Made by a program: the position numbers and the translations under genes
Notes under the pieces: generated by a model
The model's database searches: none
What the model saw: only the letters and a program-made list of their open reading frames with translations
What the model was told of the DNA's origin: nothing
NCBI GenBank assembly: GCA_046349915.1
Contig: JAXMBL010000003.1
Span: 1,612,001 to 1,676,000 of the forward strand
Origin: CAIXSC01 sp046349915
GTDB taxonomy: Bacteria > Planctomycetota > Planctomycetia > Pirellulales > Pirellulaceae
Length of the DNA: 64,000 nucleotides
Direction of reading: 5' to 3'
Part shown: positions 1-8,046 of the stretch, one piece after another
How positions within the stretch are numbered: position 1 is the first letter of the stretch
How the letters are laid out: every line of letters starts with the position of its first letter

Positions 1-224
1 CTGGCATTACCGTCGTCGACAATTTGCAGGCGGGCGAGTATCCGATGCCGAAGGATTGCGACGGGAGCGATGCGGTGTTTGTGGGGCGAATTCGCGAGGA
101 CATTTCGAGCCCTAACGGCATCGCTTTCTGGTGCGTTAGCGATAACCTCCGCAAGGGGGCGGCGACAAACGCCGTGCAAATCGCCGAATTACTCGTGGCG
201 CGAAAGCCTGTAGCGAAGGTCTAG
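1..224 (+). CDS. asd: aspartate-semialdehyde dehydrogenase, C-terminal fragment
   Basis: Only the last 73 codons are in the window; the frame enters at base 3 and the stop is TAG at 222-224. The visible end contains P-M-P, V-F-V-G-R-I-R-E-D, A-F-W-C-V-S-D-N and R-K-G-A-A-T-N-A-V-Q-I-A-E, which is the conserved C-terminus of Asd. The enzyme reduces aspartyl phosphate to aspartate semialdehyde for lysine/diaminopimelate, threonine and methionine synthesis in the cytoplasm. The active-site Cys and His lie upstream of the window. truA follows closely on the same strand and may be cotranscribed. The family assignment is confident from the C-terminal motif alone. Confidence 0.9.
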   Translation, partial: GITVVDNLQAGEYPMPKDCDGSDAVFVGRIREDISSPNGIAFWCVSDNLRKGAATNAVQIAELLVARKPVAKV

Positions 225-246
225 CGTCGACGCTGTGAAATCGACG

Positions 247-288
247 AATGACATGCGCTGCTTCCAGAATGACATGCGCTGCTTCAAG
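247..288 (+). repeat. 21-bp tandem duplication at the truA start
   Basis: Two adjacent 21-bp units (247-267 and 268-288) differ at one base near the 3' end. Each carries an in-frame ATG (253 and 274) followed by codons for R-C-F, so the gene has two copies of its own start region. The duplication keeps the frame. Confidence 0.85.
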
Positions 289-1098
289 TTGACGCTTGCC
301 TACGACGGCGCGGACTTCGCGGGCTGGCAACGCCAGCCCGATCGGCGGACAGTGCAAGGGGAATTGGAGCGAGCGCTTTTGGCCGTGACGGGAAGGCCAA
401 CGGTGGCGATCGCCAGCGGCAGGACCGACGCGGGCGTGCACGCGCTTGGGCAGATGGTAAGCGTCTCGACCACGAGTCAGATTGCCCCCGAGCGATTACG
501 GGAAGCGCTGAACGCGCATCTCCCCGACGACATCGTCGTGCTCGATGTCGAAGAGATGAAGCCGCGTTTTTTCGCGCTGCGCGACACCGTTCGAAAACGC
601 TATCGCTACGTGATTCACGATGGGCGATTGCGCAACGTGCTCACCCGACGCCAGGCTTGGCACGTGCGAGCAGTGCTCGATGTGGATGCGATGCATCGTG
701 CTGCCCAGACTCTCGCGGGATCGCATGACTTCGATAGCTTCGAGTCGGCTGGTTCGCATCGTCTCACTACGCGGCGCACCATCTTCGACATTGGCGTTTG
801 GCGACGAGAATCGTTGGAGGGCAGTTGTGTCGTCGTGGAAGTGGAAGCGGACGGGTTCCTCTACAACATGGTCCGCAATATCACGGGGACGCTCGTCGCC
901 GTGGGACGCGGCAAGAAGCCCGAGTCATGGGTCGCCGAAGTCTTGAACGCTCGTGATCGAAAGGTGGCCGGCATGGCCGCCCCTCCCCAGGGACTGTTTT
1001 TGGTGTATGTCGAGATCGCCCCGGGATTGCGACTCGGCGATCCCGATTACTCGGCTATCACCGAGGATGGTTCTTCGACCATCGGAAGGATCGACTGA
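274..1098 (+). CDS. truA: tRNA pseudouridine synthase A
   Basis: TruA converts uridines 38-40 of the tRNA anticodon arm to pseudouridine. The protein opens with K-L-T-L-A-Y-D-G-x-D-F-x-G-W-Q and carries the catalytic block G-R-T-D-A-G-V-H-A, whose Asp is the nucleophile; Y-R-Y and the C-terminal F-L-Y-N-M-V-R-N-I-x-G-T motif are also present. Length from ATG 274 is 274 residues, normal for the family. In-frame starts exist at GTG 235 and ATG 253; 274 was preferred because it places the first beta strand where relatives have it, but the 21-bp duplication makes 253 equally readable. No clear Shine-Dalgarno is seen before any of the three. The stop TGA overlaps the next gene's ATG by one base, suggesting translational coupling. 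Confidence 0.92.
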   Translation: MRCFKLTLAYDGADFAGWQRQPDRRTVQGELERALLAVTGRPTVAIASGRTDAGVHALGQMVSVSTTSQIAPERLREALNAHLPDDIVVLDVEEMKPRFFALRDTVRKRYRYVIHDGRLRNVLTRRQAWHVRAVLDVDAMHRAAQTLAGSHDFDSFESAGSHRLTTRRTIFDIGVWRRESLEGSCVVVEVEADGFLYNMVRNITGTLVAVGRGKKPESWVAEVLNARDRKVAGMAAPPQGLFLVYVEIAPGLRLGDPDYSAITEDGSSTIGRID

Positions 1099-2303
1099 TG
1101 CGAGTCGCTCATGTCATCACGCGGATGATCGTTGGCGGGGCCCAAGAGAACACGCTTTATAACTGCGAAGATCTTGCGAGGCTGTACGGGGATCAGGTGC
1201 TCTTGATCACCGGACCGGCGCTGGGGCCCGAGGGAGATCTCTTGGAGCGACTTGCAAACCGGGGTGGAGCGGCGCGGACGGAAAGCGAGGGGAGGGGAGG
1301 GGTGTTTCGGATCGAGGTGGTGGCGCCTTTACGCCGCGAAGTGCATCCCTGGCGCGATTGGGCGAGCTACCGCGCGATACGTCAATTGCTACGCGATTTT
1401 CGCCCCGATGTCGTGCATACCCATAGCGCCAAGGGGGGATTGCTGGGCAGAATGGCTGCTTGGTCTCTGCGAGTGCCGGCGATTGTTCACACGGTGCACG
1501 GCGCCCCTTTTCACGACTACCAGCCAGCTTGGGCGCGCGGGCTCATTGGCGGCGCGGAATGGTATGGCGCCCGCAAATGCCACGGATTGATCAGCGTCGC
1601 TGACGCCATGACCGATCGCTTGGTCGTTGCTGGCGTCGCGCCGCGATCCAAGTTCGTCACGATTTACAGCGGCATGGATGTCGAACCGTTCTTGAACGCC
1701 GCCGCAACTCGCGATCAAGTGCGTACCGAACTGGGTTTCGCGCCCCAACATCGAGTCATCGGCAAGATCGCTCGACTATTTCATCTCAAGGGACATGAGT
1801 ACGTCGTCGAGGCGGCTCGAACTGTCGTCCAGGCCTGCTCCGACGCTCGATTTTTGTTCGTCGGCGACGGTGTGTTGCGCGACGAACTTCAGCGCAGGAT
1901 CGACCAAGCGGGGCTTTCCGAGTACTTCGTGTTCACGGGCTTGGTATCGCCGCAGAAGATTCCCGCCTTAGTGGGGGCCATGGATATTCTGGTGCATGCC
2001 AGTCTCCGTGAAGGGTTGGCTCGCGCCCTGCCTCAAGCTTTGATTGCCGGAAAGCCCGTGGTCAGCTTCGATATCGACGGCGCCCGCGAGGTGGTGGTAA
2101 ACGGCGAGACCGGTTTTCTGGTAGCGCCTCAAGATATCGCGGGCTTGGCCGCCGGGCTAAGCCGCTTGGCGTCCGACCCTGCTCTATGCCAATTATGGGG
2201 CGGCGAGGGGCAGCGTCGTTTTACTGACCAGTTTCGGCACGAAACCATGACGCGGCGGATTCGCGATTACTACCAGCAATTGCTTTCTCAGAATCATGAT
2301 TAG
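1098..2303 (+). CDS. GT4-family glycosyltransferase
   Basis: A 401-residue GT-B fold glycosyltransferase. The N-terminal half has the Rossmann start H-V-I-T-R-M-I-V-G-G-A-Q, in which G-G-A is the usual glycine loop of family 4, then D-V-V-H-T-H-S-A-K-G-G, also typical. The C-terminal half has G-K-I-A-R-L-F-x-x-K-G-H and the donor-binding E-x7-E-like stretch around E-G-L-A-R-A-L-P-Q-A. No signal peptide or membrane segment is seen, so it probably acts at the cytoplasmic face on a nucleotide-sugar donor. Donor and acceptor cannot be read from sequence. It overlaps truA by one base (TGATG), so the two are probably cotranscribed despite unrelated functions. It could contribute to exopolysaccharide or LPS. 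Confidence 0.85.
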   Translation: MRVAHVITRMIVGGAQENTLYNCEDLARLYGDQVLLITGPALGPEGDLLERLANRGGAARTESEGRGGVFRIEVVAPLRREVHPWRDWASYRAIRQLLRDFRPDVVHTHSAKGGLLGRMAAWSLRVPAIVHTVHGAPFHDYQPAWARGLIGGAEWYGARKCHGLISVADAMTDRLVVAGVAPRSKFVTIYSGMDVEPFLNAAATRDQVRTELGFAPQHRVIGKIARLFHLKGHEYVVEAARTVVQACSDARFLFVGDGVLRDELQRRIDQAGLSEYFVFTGLVSPQKIPALVGAMDILVHASLREGLARALPQALIAGKPVVSFDIDGAREVVVNGETGFLVAPQDIAGLAAGLSRLASDPALCQLWGGEGQRRFTDQFRHETMTRRIRDYYQQLLSQNHD

Positions 2304-2524
2304 GAAGCTTGGTTGTTCTGGGAGGTATGGCGTTCTTGGGTTGTCTGTTAGCGGTGGGTGTTTTTGGTTGCTTGGGTGGGCTTGCGCGGTTGGTGTAGCT
2401 TGGTCATTTGGCGGGACTTGGTGGTTTGAGTGGCCTTGGGCGGCTCGCCTTTCCTGGGCCCGCTGGATGCGTTAAACTATCGCGATTCTGTCGTCCGCAC
2501 CGGTTGTTTCCTGGGGTGTTAAAG
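2304..2524. other. G/T-skewed intergenic region
   Basis: Between the glycosyltransferase and the kinase the plus strand is strikingly rich in G and T and poor in A and C, especially 2310-2450, with many TTGG and GGTG words. An open frame runs through it into the kinase (upstream in-frame start near 2408), but its residues are low-complexity and do not resemble a kinase N-terminus. No hairpin or promoter is convincing. Confidence 0.5.
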
Positions 2525-3373
2525 ATGTCTCGAGGCAAGGATTACATTGGACCGTACCGACGGCTCAGGATGATCCGGCCAGGGGCAACGAGTCAGATTT
2601 GGGAAGTAATTCGGGATGGCGATTCGAAGAAGTTAGCCGCCAAGTTGCTGCAGCCTGAGTATGCGAAGAAGCCCGAGGAAATCGAGTTGCTCAAACACGA
2701 GTTTGAGGTTGCTCAGGGATTTCGTCACCCGAACGTGATTGAGATTTACGAGTTCAACATCGATCGCGGCATCGCGTACTTGATCTTGGAATTGAGCAAC
2801 TTCAAGAACTTGAAGATCGTCTTGCGTTCGGGCCTTGACCCGCTTTTGCCGCACTTGACGCGGATCATTGAACAAGCCGCCGAGGGGCTGAAGTATGTCC
2901 ACGATCAGGGCTGGGTGCATCGCGATATCAAGCCTGACAACTACTTGGTGTCCGATGATGGCGAAGTGAAACTGATTGACTTTGCCATCGCGGTGAAGCC
3001 GGTAACGGGACTGGCCAAGCTTTTCGCCCGCAAGTCCAAGATCGCGGGGACTCGCAGCTACATGTCGCCCGAGCAGATCAAGGGCGAACCGGTCGACTTC
3101 CGGTCCGACGTCTATAGTTTTGGCTGCATGCTCTACGAGATCGTGACGGGCAAAGTGCCCTTCACGGGTCTCAATTCAGATGACCTTCTGGCGAAGCATG
3201 TGCGGGCGCCCGCTCCTTCGCCGCTGGTGGCGAATTCCCAGCTGACTCCGGAATTCAATGCACTCGTCATGCGGATGATGGGTAAAACTCGCGAGGAGCG
3301 CCCTGCCTCGATGGACGAGTTCCTGAAGCTGTTCCGCAACATGCGGATCTTTAAAGTCAAACTCAAGACCTAG
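2525..3373 (+). CDS. cytosolic Ser/Thr kinase-like protein with altered DFG and glycine loop
   Basis: A compact 282-residue protein that is all kinase domain, with no membrane segment. The glycine-rich loop reads R-P-G-A-T-S-Q-I-W, lacking the first and third glycines. The ATP-anchoring Lys is in A-A-K (about 40), the catalytic loop H-R-D-I-K-P-D-N is at 132-139, the metal-binding motif is D-F-A rather than D-F-G (152-154), and the activation segment ends S-P-E (181-183). The catalytic Asp and metal Asp are kept, so activity is possible. The start ATG 2525 was chosen because the 39 codons before it are low-complexity intergenic-like sequence. accA follows 54 bp downstream on the same strand, so the pair may be one unit. 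The substrate is unknown. Confidence 0.85.
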   Translation: MSRGKDYIGPYRRLRMIRPGATSQIWEVIRDGDSKKLAAKLLQPEYAKKPEEIELLKHEFEVAQGFRHPNVIEIYEFNIDRGIAYLILELSNFKNLKIVLRSGLDPLLPHLTRIIEQAAEGLKYVHDQGWVHRDIKPDNYLVSDDGEVKLIDFAIAVKPVTGLAKLFARKSKIAGTRSYMSPEQIKGEPVDFRSDVYSFGCMLYEIVTGKVPFTGLNSDDLLAKHVRAPAPSPLVANSQLTPEFNALVMRMMGKTREERPASMDEFLKLFRNMRIFKVKLKT

Positions 3374-3427
3374 TATGACTCACCCCGGAAATCCGGGACT
3401 CGAAACTCGGCGACACGGATCAGGAAT

Positions 3428-4390
3428 ATGAGCGCGGCGAGCACGAACTTAGCTTTTGAGCAACCCATTCTCGAACTGGAAATGCGAGTTCGAGCCTTGG
3501 AACAGACCACCGACCAGACTCCGCAAGTCGACGAAGAGCTGAGGCGTTTGCGCCGAGAGTTGGCGGACACTATCAAGAATGTCTACTCGACGCTGTCGCC
3601 TTGGCAAACGGTCGAGGTCGCCCGGCATAAAGATCGCCCTTATTCGTCCGACTACTTGTCGCTGGCGTTCGACGAGTTCGTCGAGATGCACGGGGACAAG
3701 CACTTTGGCGATGATCGCGCCATCATCACGGGGTTCGCGAAGATCGAGCACTTCAAGGTCTTGGTGGTTGGTCAGCAGAAGGGGCGGACGGTCAAGGAGC
3801 GATCCGCTTGCAACTTTGGCTGCCCGCAACCGGAAGGTTATCGCAAGGCGATGGCGAAGATGCGGATAGCGGCGAAGTACGGTTTGCCGATCATCACATT
3901 CATTGATACTCCGGGCGCCTATCCTGGGGTTGGCGCCGAGGAGCGTGGTCAGGCTTTGGTGATCGCTCAGAACATGTTTGAAATGTCGCGCTTGAGAACT
4001 CCGATCGTGTGCGTGGTGATCGGCGAGGGGGGATCGGGCGGGGCGTTGGGAATCGGGGTGGGGGACCGAGTGGCGATGTTGGAGCATTCCTATTACTCCG
4101 TCATCAGCCCCGAGGGTTGCGCGGGGATTCTTTGGAAGAGTCGTGGCTACCGCGAGCAGGCGGCTCAGGCCTTGAAGTTCACCTCCCACGACTTGCTGCG
4201 TTTCGGCGTCGTCGACGCGATACTCGATGAACCCCTGGGCGGCGCTCATCGCGATCATCACAAGATGGCGGCCAGGATGCGGCAGTATTTGGTCAAGCAG
4301 CTGAGCGATCTGACGACTCAACCGCTCGACAATCTGTTGACGGCTCGTTACGAGAAGTTCCGCCGCATGGGCGTGTTCTTGGAGCAGTAA
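3428..4390 (+). CDS. accA: acetyl-CoA carboxylase carboxyltransferase subunit alpha
   Basis: AccA pairs with AccD to move the carboxyl group from biotin to acetyl-CoA, giving malonyl-CoA for fatty acid synthesis. The 320-residue length fits. The N-terminus has the family start (L-E-L-E-x-R-V-R-A-L-E), followed by W-Q-T-V-E-V-A-R-H-x-D-R-P, D-E-F-V-E-M-H-G-D-K-x-F-G-D-D, and the crotonase-like oxyanion glycines G-E-G-G-S-G-G-A-L. The stretch S-P-E-G-C-A-G-I-L-W also matches. accD is not in the window. It lies directly after a kinase gene; a functional link is only suggested by position. Confidence 0.97.
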   Translation: MSAASTNLAFEQPILELEMRVRALEQTTDQTPQVDEELRRLRRELADTIKNVYSTLSPWQTVEVARHKDRPYSSDYLSLAFDEFVEMHGDKHFGDDRAIITGFAKIEHFKVLVVGQQKGRTVKERSACNFGCPQPEGYRKAMAKMRIAAKYGLPIITFIDTPGAYPGVGAEERGQALVIAQNMFEMSRLRTPIVCVVIGEGGSGGALGIGVGDRVAMLEHSYYSVISPEGCAGILWKSRGYREQAAQALKFTSHDLLRFGVVDAILDEPLGGAHRDHHKMAARMRQYLVKQLSDLTTQPLDNLLTARYEKFRRMGVFLEQ

Positions 4391-4417
4391 CTCGCGTTGC
4401 GAGCGTGCCGTTTTTTT
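4391..4417 (+). terminator. possible intrinsic terminator of accA
   Basis: Immediately after the accA stop, CTCGC (4391-4395) pairs with GCGAG (4399-4403) around a 3-nt loop, followed seven bases later by seven T (4411-4417). The stem is short and the T run is not adjacent, so this is a weak call. Confidence 0.4.
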
Positions 4418-4438
4418 GGCCGCTGTTCTGTTTGAAAG

Positions 4439-4496
4439 ACAGTTCCGGAAACTGTGTCAGAACCTTCAGGAAGCCAGCCCAGACCAGGGCTGGTTT
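4439..4496. other. two hairpins between convergent accA and cvpA
   Basis: ACAGTT (4439-4444) pairs with AACTGT (4450-4455). Next, CCAGCCC (4474-4480) pairs with GGGCTGG (4487-4493) around a 6-nt loop, and the flanking AAG/TTT extends that stem with one wobble. They lie between convergent genes and could stop transcription from either side; neither has a long T run. Confidence 0.4.
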
Positions 4497-4593
4497 AGGC
4501 AAGGGAAAGGGCTGAATGCAACGTCCGATAATGTTTCTTATGTTCGGTTTCAGCCCCGTTTTGCCGGTGGAATTCCCACCCTAGGCGGAACTA

Positions 4594-4641
4594 ACGAGCT
4601 GAACCGGAGTTGGTTCAACGAGCTGAACCGGAGTCGGTTCG
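4594..4641. repeat. 24-bp tandem duplication at the cvpA 3' end
   Basis: Units 4594-4617 and 4618-4641 match at all but two positions. The unit boundary coincides with the stop of the minus-strand cvpA-like gene (4615-4617), so the duplication has rewritten its last codons. Confidence 0.75.
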
Positions 4642-5376
4642 ACGAGCACTATCGAGGGTCTCGCGAAACGCTTCCCGCGTTCGCTCCAAGCCGCGGTCGA
4701 CGCCTCGTTCAATTCCACGCTCGATGCTTTTCTCGAGCTCCTGACGAACATCGCCAAACACGGAATCGGAGGACTGATCCGAGCCGTCGCCCGAATCTGA
4801 TTTGCTCATGATCCTGTCCCACGAAATCGACTCGCCCCCCCCTGCTTCACGCGGCCGGTAATCCGGGTCGACCTTATTGTCGAAGTCTTCGAGGTAGGGA
4901 CCGAGCACTGCTTTGACTTCTTCCGGCATCAGCGAGTCGGCGTCGTGGAGCAAGCGAGCGATGTAGTGGCCCGACTTGGAACGGACAATGGACTGTCGTG
5001 CCGTCTCTCCCAGCAGAGTTGCCGCGAACAGGGTGACGACAGCGCAAAACAACACGCCCTTGCCGAAGCCAAAGATGGCGCCCAATTGACGATCGAAGTC
5101 CTTCATCTTCATCCGCTCGATCGTGGTCGACAAGACGCGGAAGAGCAACCAGATCAGCGACGAGGATGCCACATACAGGATGAGCATCGCCAAGAAAACG
5201 TTCCACGGAGCTTCGGCGTTGATCTTCGGCGCGAGCTCGCCGCGGAAGCGATAAGCGACGAGGTAACTAACGATCATTGACGCAAGTGATGCGACTTGCC
5301 AAGCAAGGCCCTTGAGCGCGCCCCAAAGCGTCGCGGCGCCCAGCACGACCAGCATAATAATGTCGTAGGCTTCCAT
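4615..5376 (-). CDS. cvpA: CvpA-family membrane protein
   Basis: A 253-residue inner-membrane protein. Its first 150 residues contain four hydrophobic segments with the CvpA pattern: D-I-I-M-L-V-V-L-G, then W-G-x-L-K-G-x-x-W-Q at the first loop, and a later R-Q-L-G-A-I-F-G-F-G-K-G glycine-rich motif. CvpA proteins are linked to colicin V production and envelope homeostasis; their biochemical role is not settled. The C-terminal third is hydrophilic and charged, with repeated R-G-(I/V/L)-E/D-R-G, and looks like a cytoplasmic or coiled tail. ATG 5376 was chosen over GTG 5382 because GGAGG sits at proper spacing before it. It is the last gene of a minus-strand run with dtd. Confidence 0.85.
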   Translation of the reverse strand: MEAYDIIMLVVLGAATLWGALKGLAWQVASLASMIVSYLVAYRFRGELAPKINAEAPWNVFLAMLILYVASSSLIWLLFRVLSTTIERMKMKDFDRQLGAIFGFGKGVLFCAVVTLFAATLLGETARQSIVRSKSGHYIARLLHDADSLMPEEVKAVLGPYLEDFDNKVDPDYRPREAGGGESISWDRIMSKSDSGDGSDQSSDSVFGDVRQELEKSIERGIERGVDRGLERTREAFRETLDSARRTDSGSAR

Positions 5377-5466
5377 TCCCACGGACCTCCAGATCTCGGA
5401 ATTCGAAAGGCTGGAGTATATCGGGCGCCCCGAGACTCACAAAGATCAAGTCTTCGTCTGGCTGCC

Positions 5467-5916
5467 TCAGAACGCCTTGCGGCTGTCTAGGAGCAGGGTG
5501 ACCGGCCCATCATTGACCAAGGTCACTTGCATGTCGGCTCGGAATCTCCCCGTGGCGACCGGAATTCCTTGAGCTCCCACGGCGCCAATGAACGCTTCGT
5601 AGAGTCGCTCGGCGAGCTCTGGCGGCGCCGCCTCGAGGTAGCTCGGCCGACGTCCCTTGCGACAGTCGCCCCACAACGTGAATTGGCTCACCACCAGCAT
5701 GGCGCCTTGGATATCTCCCAGGGCGAGGTTCATTTTTCCCGCCGTGTCGTCGAAAATTCGTAGACCGATGATTTTGTCGGCGAGATATCGCGCATCCTCC
5801 TCGACGTCGTCGCGGGCGACTCCCAACAATACGAGAACGCCACGTTCAATGGCTCCAACTCGTTCGCCGCCCACCGTAACGTTCGCCGAAGTGACTCGCT
5901 GGACACAAGCTCTCAT
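5467..5916 (-). CDS. dtd: D-aminoacyl-tRNA deacylase
   Basis: Dtd hydrolyses D-amino acids (and glycine on tRNA-Ala) from mischarged tRNAs. The 149-residue protein starts M-R-A-C-V-Q-R-V, the standard family start, and has both active-site motifs: S-Q-F-T-L (facing the ester) and N-D-G-P-V-T, the Gly-cisPro motif that gives chiral selectivity. ATG 5916 was chosen for this reason. A GTG at 5982 in the same frame overlaps the upstream gene's stop as GTGA, which would add 22 residues unlike the family; coupled initiation there cannot be excluded. The upstream gene is an unknown membrane protein, and cvpA follows 90 bp downstream. Confidence 0.95.
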   Translation of the reverse strand: MRACVQRVTSANVTVGGERVGAIERGVLVLLGVARDDVEEDARYLADKIIGLRIFDDTAGKMNLALGDIQGAMLVVSQFTLWGDCRKGRRPSYLEAAPPELAERLYEAFIGAVGAQGIPVATGRFRADMQVTLVNDGPVTLLLDSRKAF

Positions 5917-5978
5917 CGTCGACACAGGCGGGAAACCGCCCGCTCCCCAGGTTGATCCCATTTCCCTCGGGAGGCTCT

Positions 5979-6680
5979 TCACCCCTGAGGACCGCCATCC
6001 GACGCCGAATTCGGGCCGTTATCCGTGTCGAGTCCGCGATCCGAACGCACCTGACGGACGGCGTTCATGACATCTTGAACGAGGGCGTAGTTGGCGGACA
6101 AGCTACCCGCTTGCACCAGGAAGGACGCGCCGATGATGGCGACGCCGAGCAGGGCGCCCAATAAGTGAAAATTGACCCAGTCGCCCGAGTTGCGGACCAA
6201 ACTGTTGCCAGGCTCGGAGGCCGCCCCTAACGCGACGATCCCCAGAACCGTGAGAATGCCGCATAACGCCCAAGGAAAGGTGCGCCGTTTGAGTCGAGCA
6301 CAGCGGTCCGCGAGATCTTGGTCGAGCGAATAGGCTTCGCACACTTCCTTGCACCAACGACTCGTGCCAATGAAGTAAGTCACGGTCACACTGTTCACCA
6401 AGACGGTGACCAAGGCCGCGGAAAGGCCGAAAAGCCAGTGTAGGCTGACGCGTTTACGCTGGGGCGTCAGTGTCTGGTTCAGTTCCTCGCGAGCTGCTCG
6501 CGCCGCGTTCAACTCGTCGGCGTCGGGCGAACGCTGGCGTTCCAAATTGCGGACTCGCGCCGCGGCGTCAAGCCAACGAGTGACTGCGGAATTGTAATCG
6601 CCGATGGAAAGGCCGATCAGCAAGTTCACGGCCAATAACGCCAAGGCGAACAAAGCAAGGCTGAAGAAAATACGCGTCAT
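5979..6680 (-). CDS. uncharacterised four-TM membrane protein
   Basis: No family recognised. The 233-residue protein begins with a hydrophobic segment (about residues 4-26), then a hydrophilic, probably helical stretch of about 45 residues rich in Arg, Glu and Ala (27-75). Three further hydrophobic segments follow (about 83-106, 136-158 and 170-195), and the tail is polar. The second half has a W-C-K-E-V-C-E motif just after the second membrane segment. It is 14 bp downstream of the exported protein gene ending at 6695 and overlaps the alternative dtd start, so it belongs to the same minus-strand run. A role in the envelope is inferred from topology only. Confidence 0.6.
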   Translation of the reverse strand: MTRIFFSLALFALALLAVNLLIGLSIGDYNSAVTRWLDAAARVRNLERQRSPDADELNAARAAREELNQTLTPQRKRVSLHWLFGLSAALVTVLVNSVTVTYFIGTSRWCKEVCEAYSLDQDLADRCARLKRRTFPWALCGILTVLGIVALGAASEPGNSLVRNSGDWVNFHLLGALLGVAIIGASFLVQAGSLSANYALVQDVMNAVRQVRSDRGLDTDNGPNSASDGGPQG

Positions 6681-6694
6681 GTCTCTTAGTGTAA

Positions 6695-7786
6695 CTACTC
6701 GTCCGGCGACTGCGACGGGGCGAATGTCTGCAGTAGGAATCGCTCGGTGTCGTCTACCACCTGTTGGCTCGCAGGGGGCTGAAAGGCGAAACGCTGCGGT
6801 TCGAGTTCGGCTTCGAGATTCACTTCGTAGAAGTCCAGTACGGCAATTTCCGCGGCGTCGGCGAGTCCATCCATGGTAATGCCGCCTAACTCGGCGGCGG
6901 AATTCGCGTCATTCATTCCGTTCCGCTCGGGAGCCGTACCGCGCGTTTCGCCACGACGACTGCGGCGGTACTCGATCCGATACGGGAACGCAGGCAAGCG
7001 ACTATCGCGACTCATCACAATCACCACCACGTCAGGCAGGTGTGCGGGAAGACGCTCGATCGGAACCGGTTGCCGTTGTTCGATGGGACCTTTGACCGAG
7101 GGAACCAAGATGGCGAGGATTTCGGGTTTCCAGGTTCCCACCAACACCCAGACCGGCGTGTCATCGACGAGTCGCGGTTGGGCGAGTCCGAATTGAAAAT
7201 GTTCGTTCAGGCCATGGATGAGTCGCGAGAGACCGCCCAGCGCCATCCAGTTCCGCATGACCAAGTCGGGCGGTAGTCGCGCCTCGCGTTGGAGCACGTC
7301 GCGAACCGTGCGTAAATCGATGCGACTCAGCGATTGTTCGCCTGGGAGGTCGCGGCGCGACCAGAAGAATCGCCCATCGTTGATCTGTTGGATCGAAGCG
7401 ACGTCTTGGCCGACCTGAAATTTGAGTTCCCAGCGGACTCGAGGACGTTCGCTGGGGGTGGGGGACCACTGGCTGTAGCTGCCAACGCCGCTGATTTGCT
7501 GCTCAAACAACTCGACTCTTTGACGGATTTTGCATTCGAGATTGGGGAGTGCGAGGAGGCGTCGCGCGGATTCCGCCAACAATTCGGCTCCCGGCAACGT
7601 CTGGGAGCTATCCACCTCGTCGGCTTGCCCCAGTTGCGGCGCTGAATTGTCTGTTGACTTGTAACTCGTTAGCTGGAATCGACTTGCGATTTTCTGTTTG
7701 TTCCAATGCCAAACGCCGAAGCCGGCGGCGCCGACGAGGATCGCGGCGACCAAGAGCACACGGAGGCTGGGCAAGCTATTCCTCAT
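6695..7786 (-). CDS. uncharacterised membrane-anchored or exported protein
   Basis: The 363-residue protein opens with M-R-N-S-L-P-S-L-R and one hydrophobic segment (V-L-L-V-A-A-I-L-V-G-A-A-G), then an extracytoplasmic domain. That domain begins with a helix containing L-L-A-L-P-N-L-E-C-K-I-R-Q and continues as predicted beta strands with several short W/F-rich motifs (R-F-F-W-S-R-R-D-L). The overall plan, an N-terminal anchor plus a half-barrel-like beta sheet probing lipid, resembles LolA-like proteins of planctomycetes, but no diagnostic residue is seen and this is only a guess. ATG 7786 was preferred to an upstream in-frame ATG at 7846 because it starts directly before the anchor. The next gene follows after 14 bp. 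Confidence 0.6.
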   Translation of the reverse strand: MRNSLPSLRVLLVAAILVGAAGFGVWHWNKQKIASRFQLTSYKSTDNSAPQLGQADEVDSSQTLPGAELLAESARRLLALPNLECKIRQRVELFEQQISGVGSYSQWSPTPSERPRVRWELKFQVGQDVASIQQINDGRFFWSRRDLPGEQSLSRIDLRTVRDVLQREARLPPDLVMRNWMALGGLSRLIHGLNEHFQFGLAQPRLVDDTPVWVLVGTWKPEILAILVPSVKGPIEQRQPVPIERLPAHLPDVVVIVMSRDSRLPAFPYRIEYRRSRRGETRGTAPERNGMNDANSAAELGGITMDGLADAAEIAVLDFYEVNLEAELEPQRFAFQPPASQQVVDDTERFLLQTFAPSQSPDE

Positions 7787-8046
7787 GAGCCGGTTGTGCG
7801 GATTTTGCCAAAGATTCGAGATGAAGTGGGCCGAACATAAATCCACAGAGACGTGCGCTCACTGCCGCCGCGCCAACGGGAGGGATTCTACGTCCGACTG
7901 GCCGGTGGGTCTACGTCAAGTCGCGGCCCGGACCGCGGGTTGGTGGAAATGAGCGGACCTGGAGAGACCGAAAACAAACACCCGCAACGCGAGGGTCGGG
8001 ACGATCCCGATTCCCAGTCGACTGCGGGCCGTCAGGGGGGGAGATC

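Noticed and set aside
7787..8046. Small gene in the gap before the lipoprotein operon
   Set aside because: Only short frames without convincing start signals; the gap is probably promoter sequence shared with the divergent gene.
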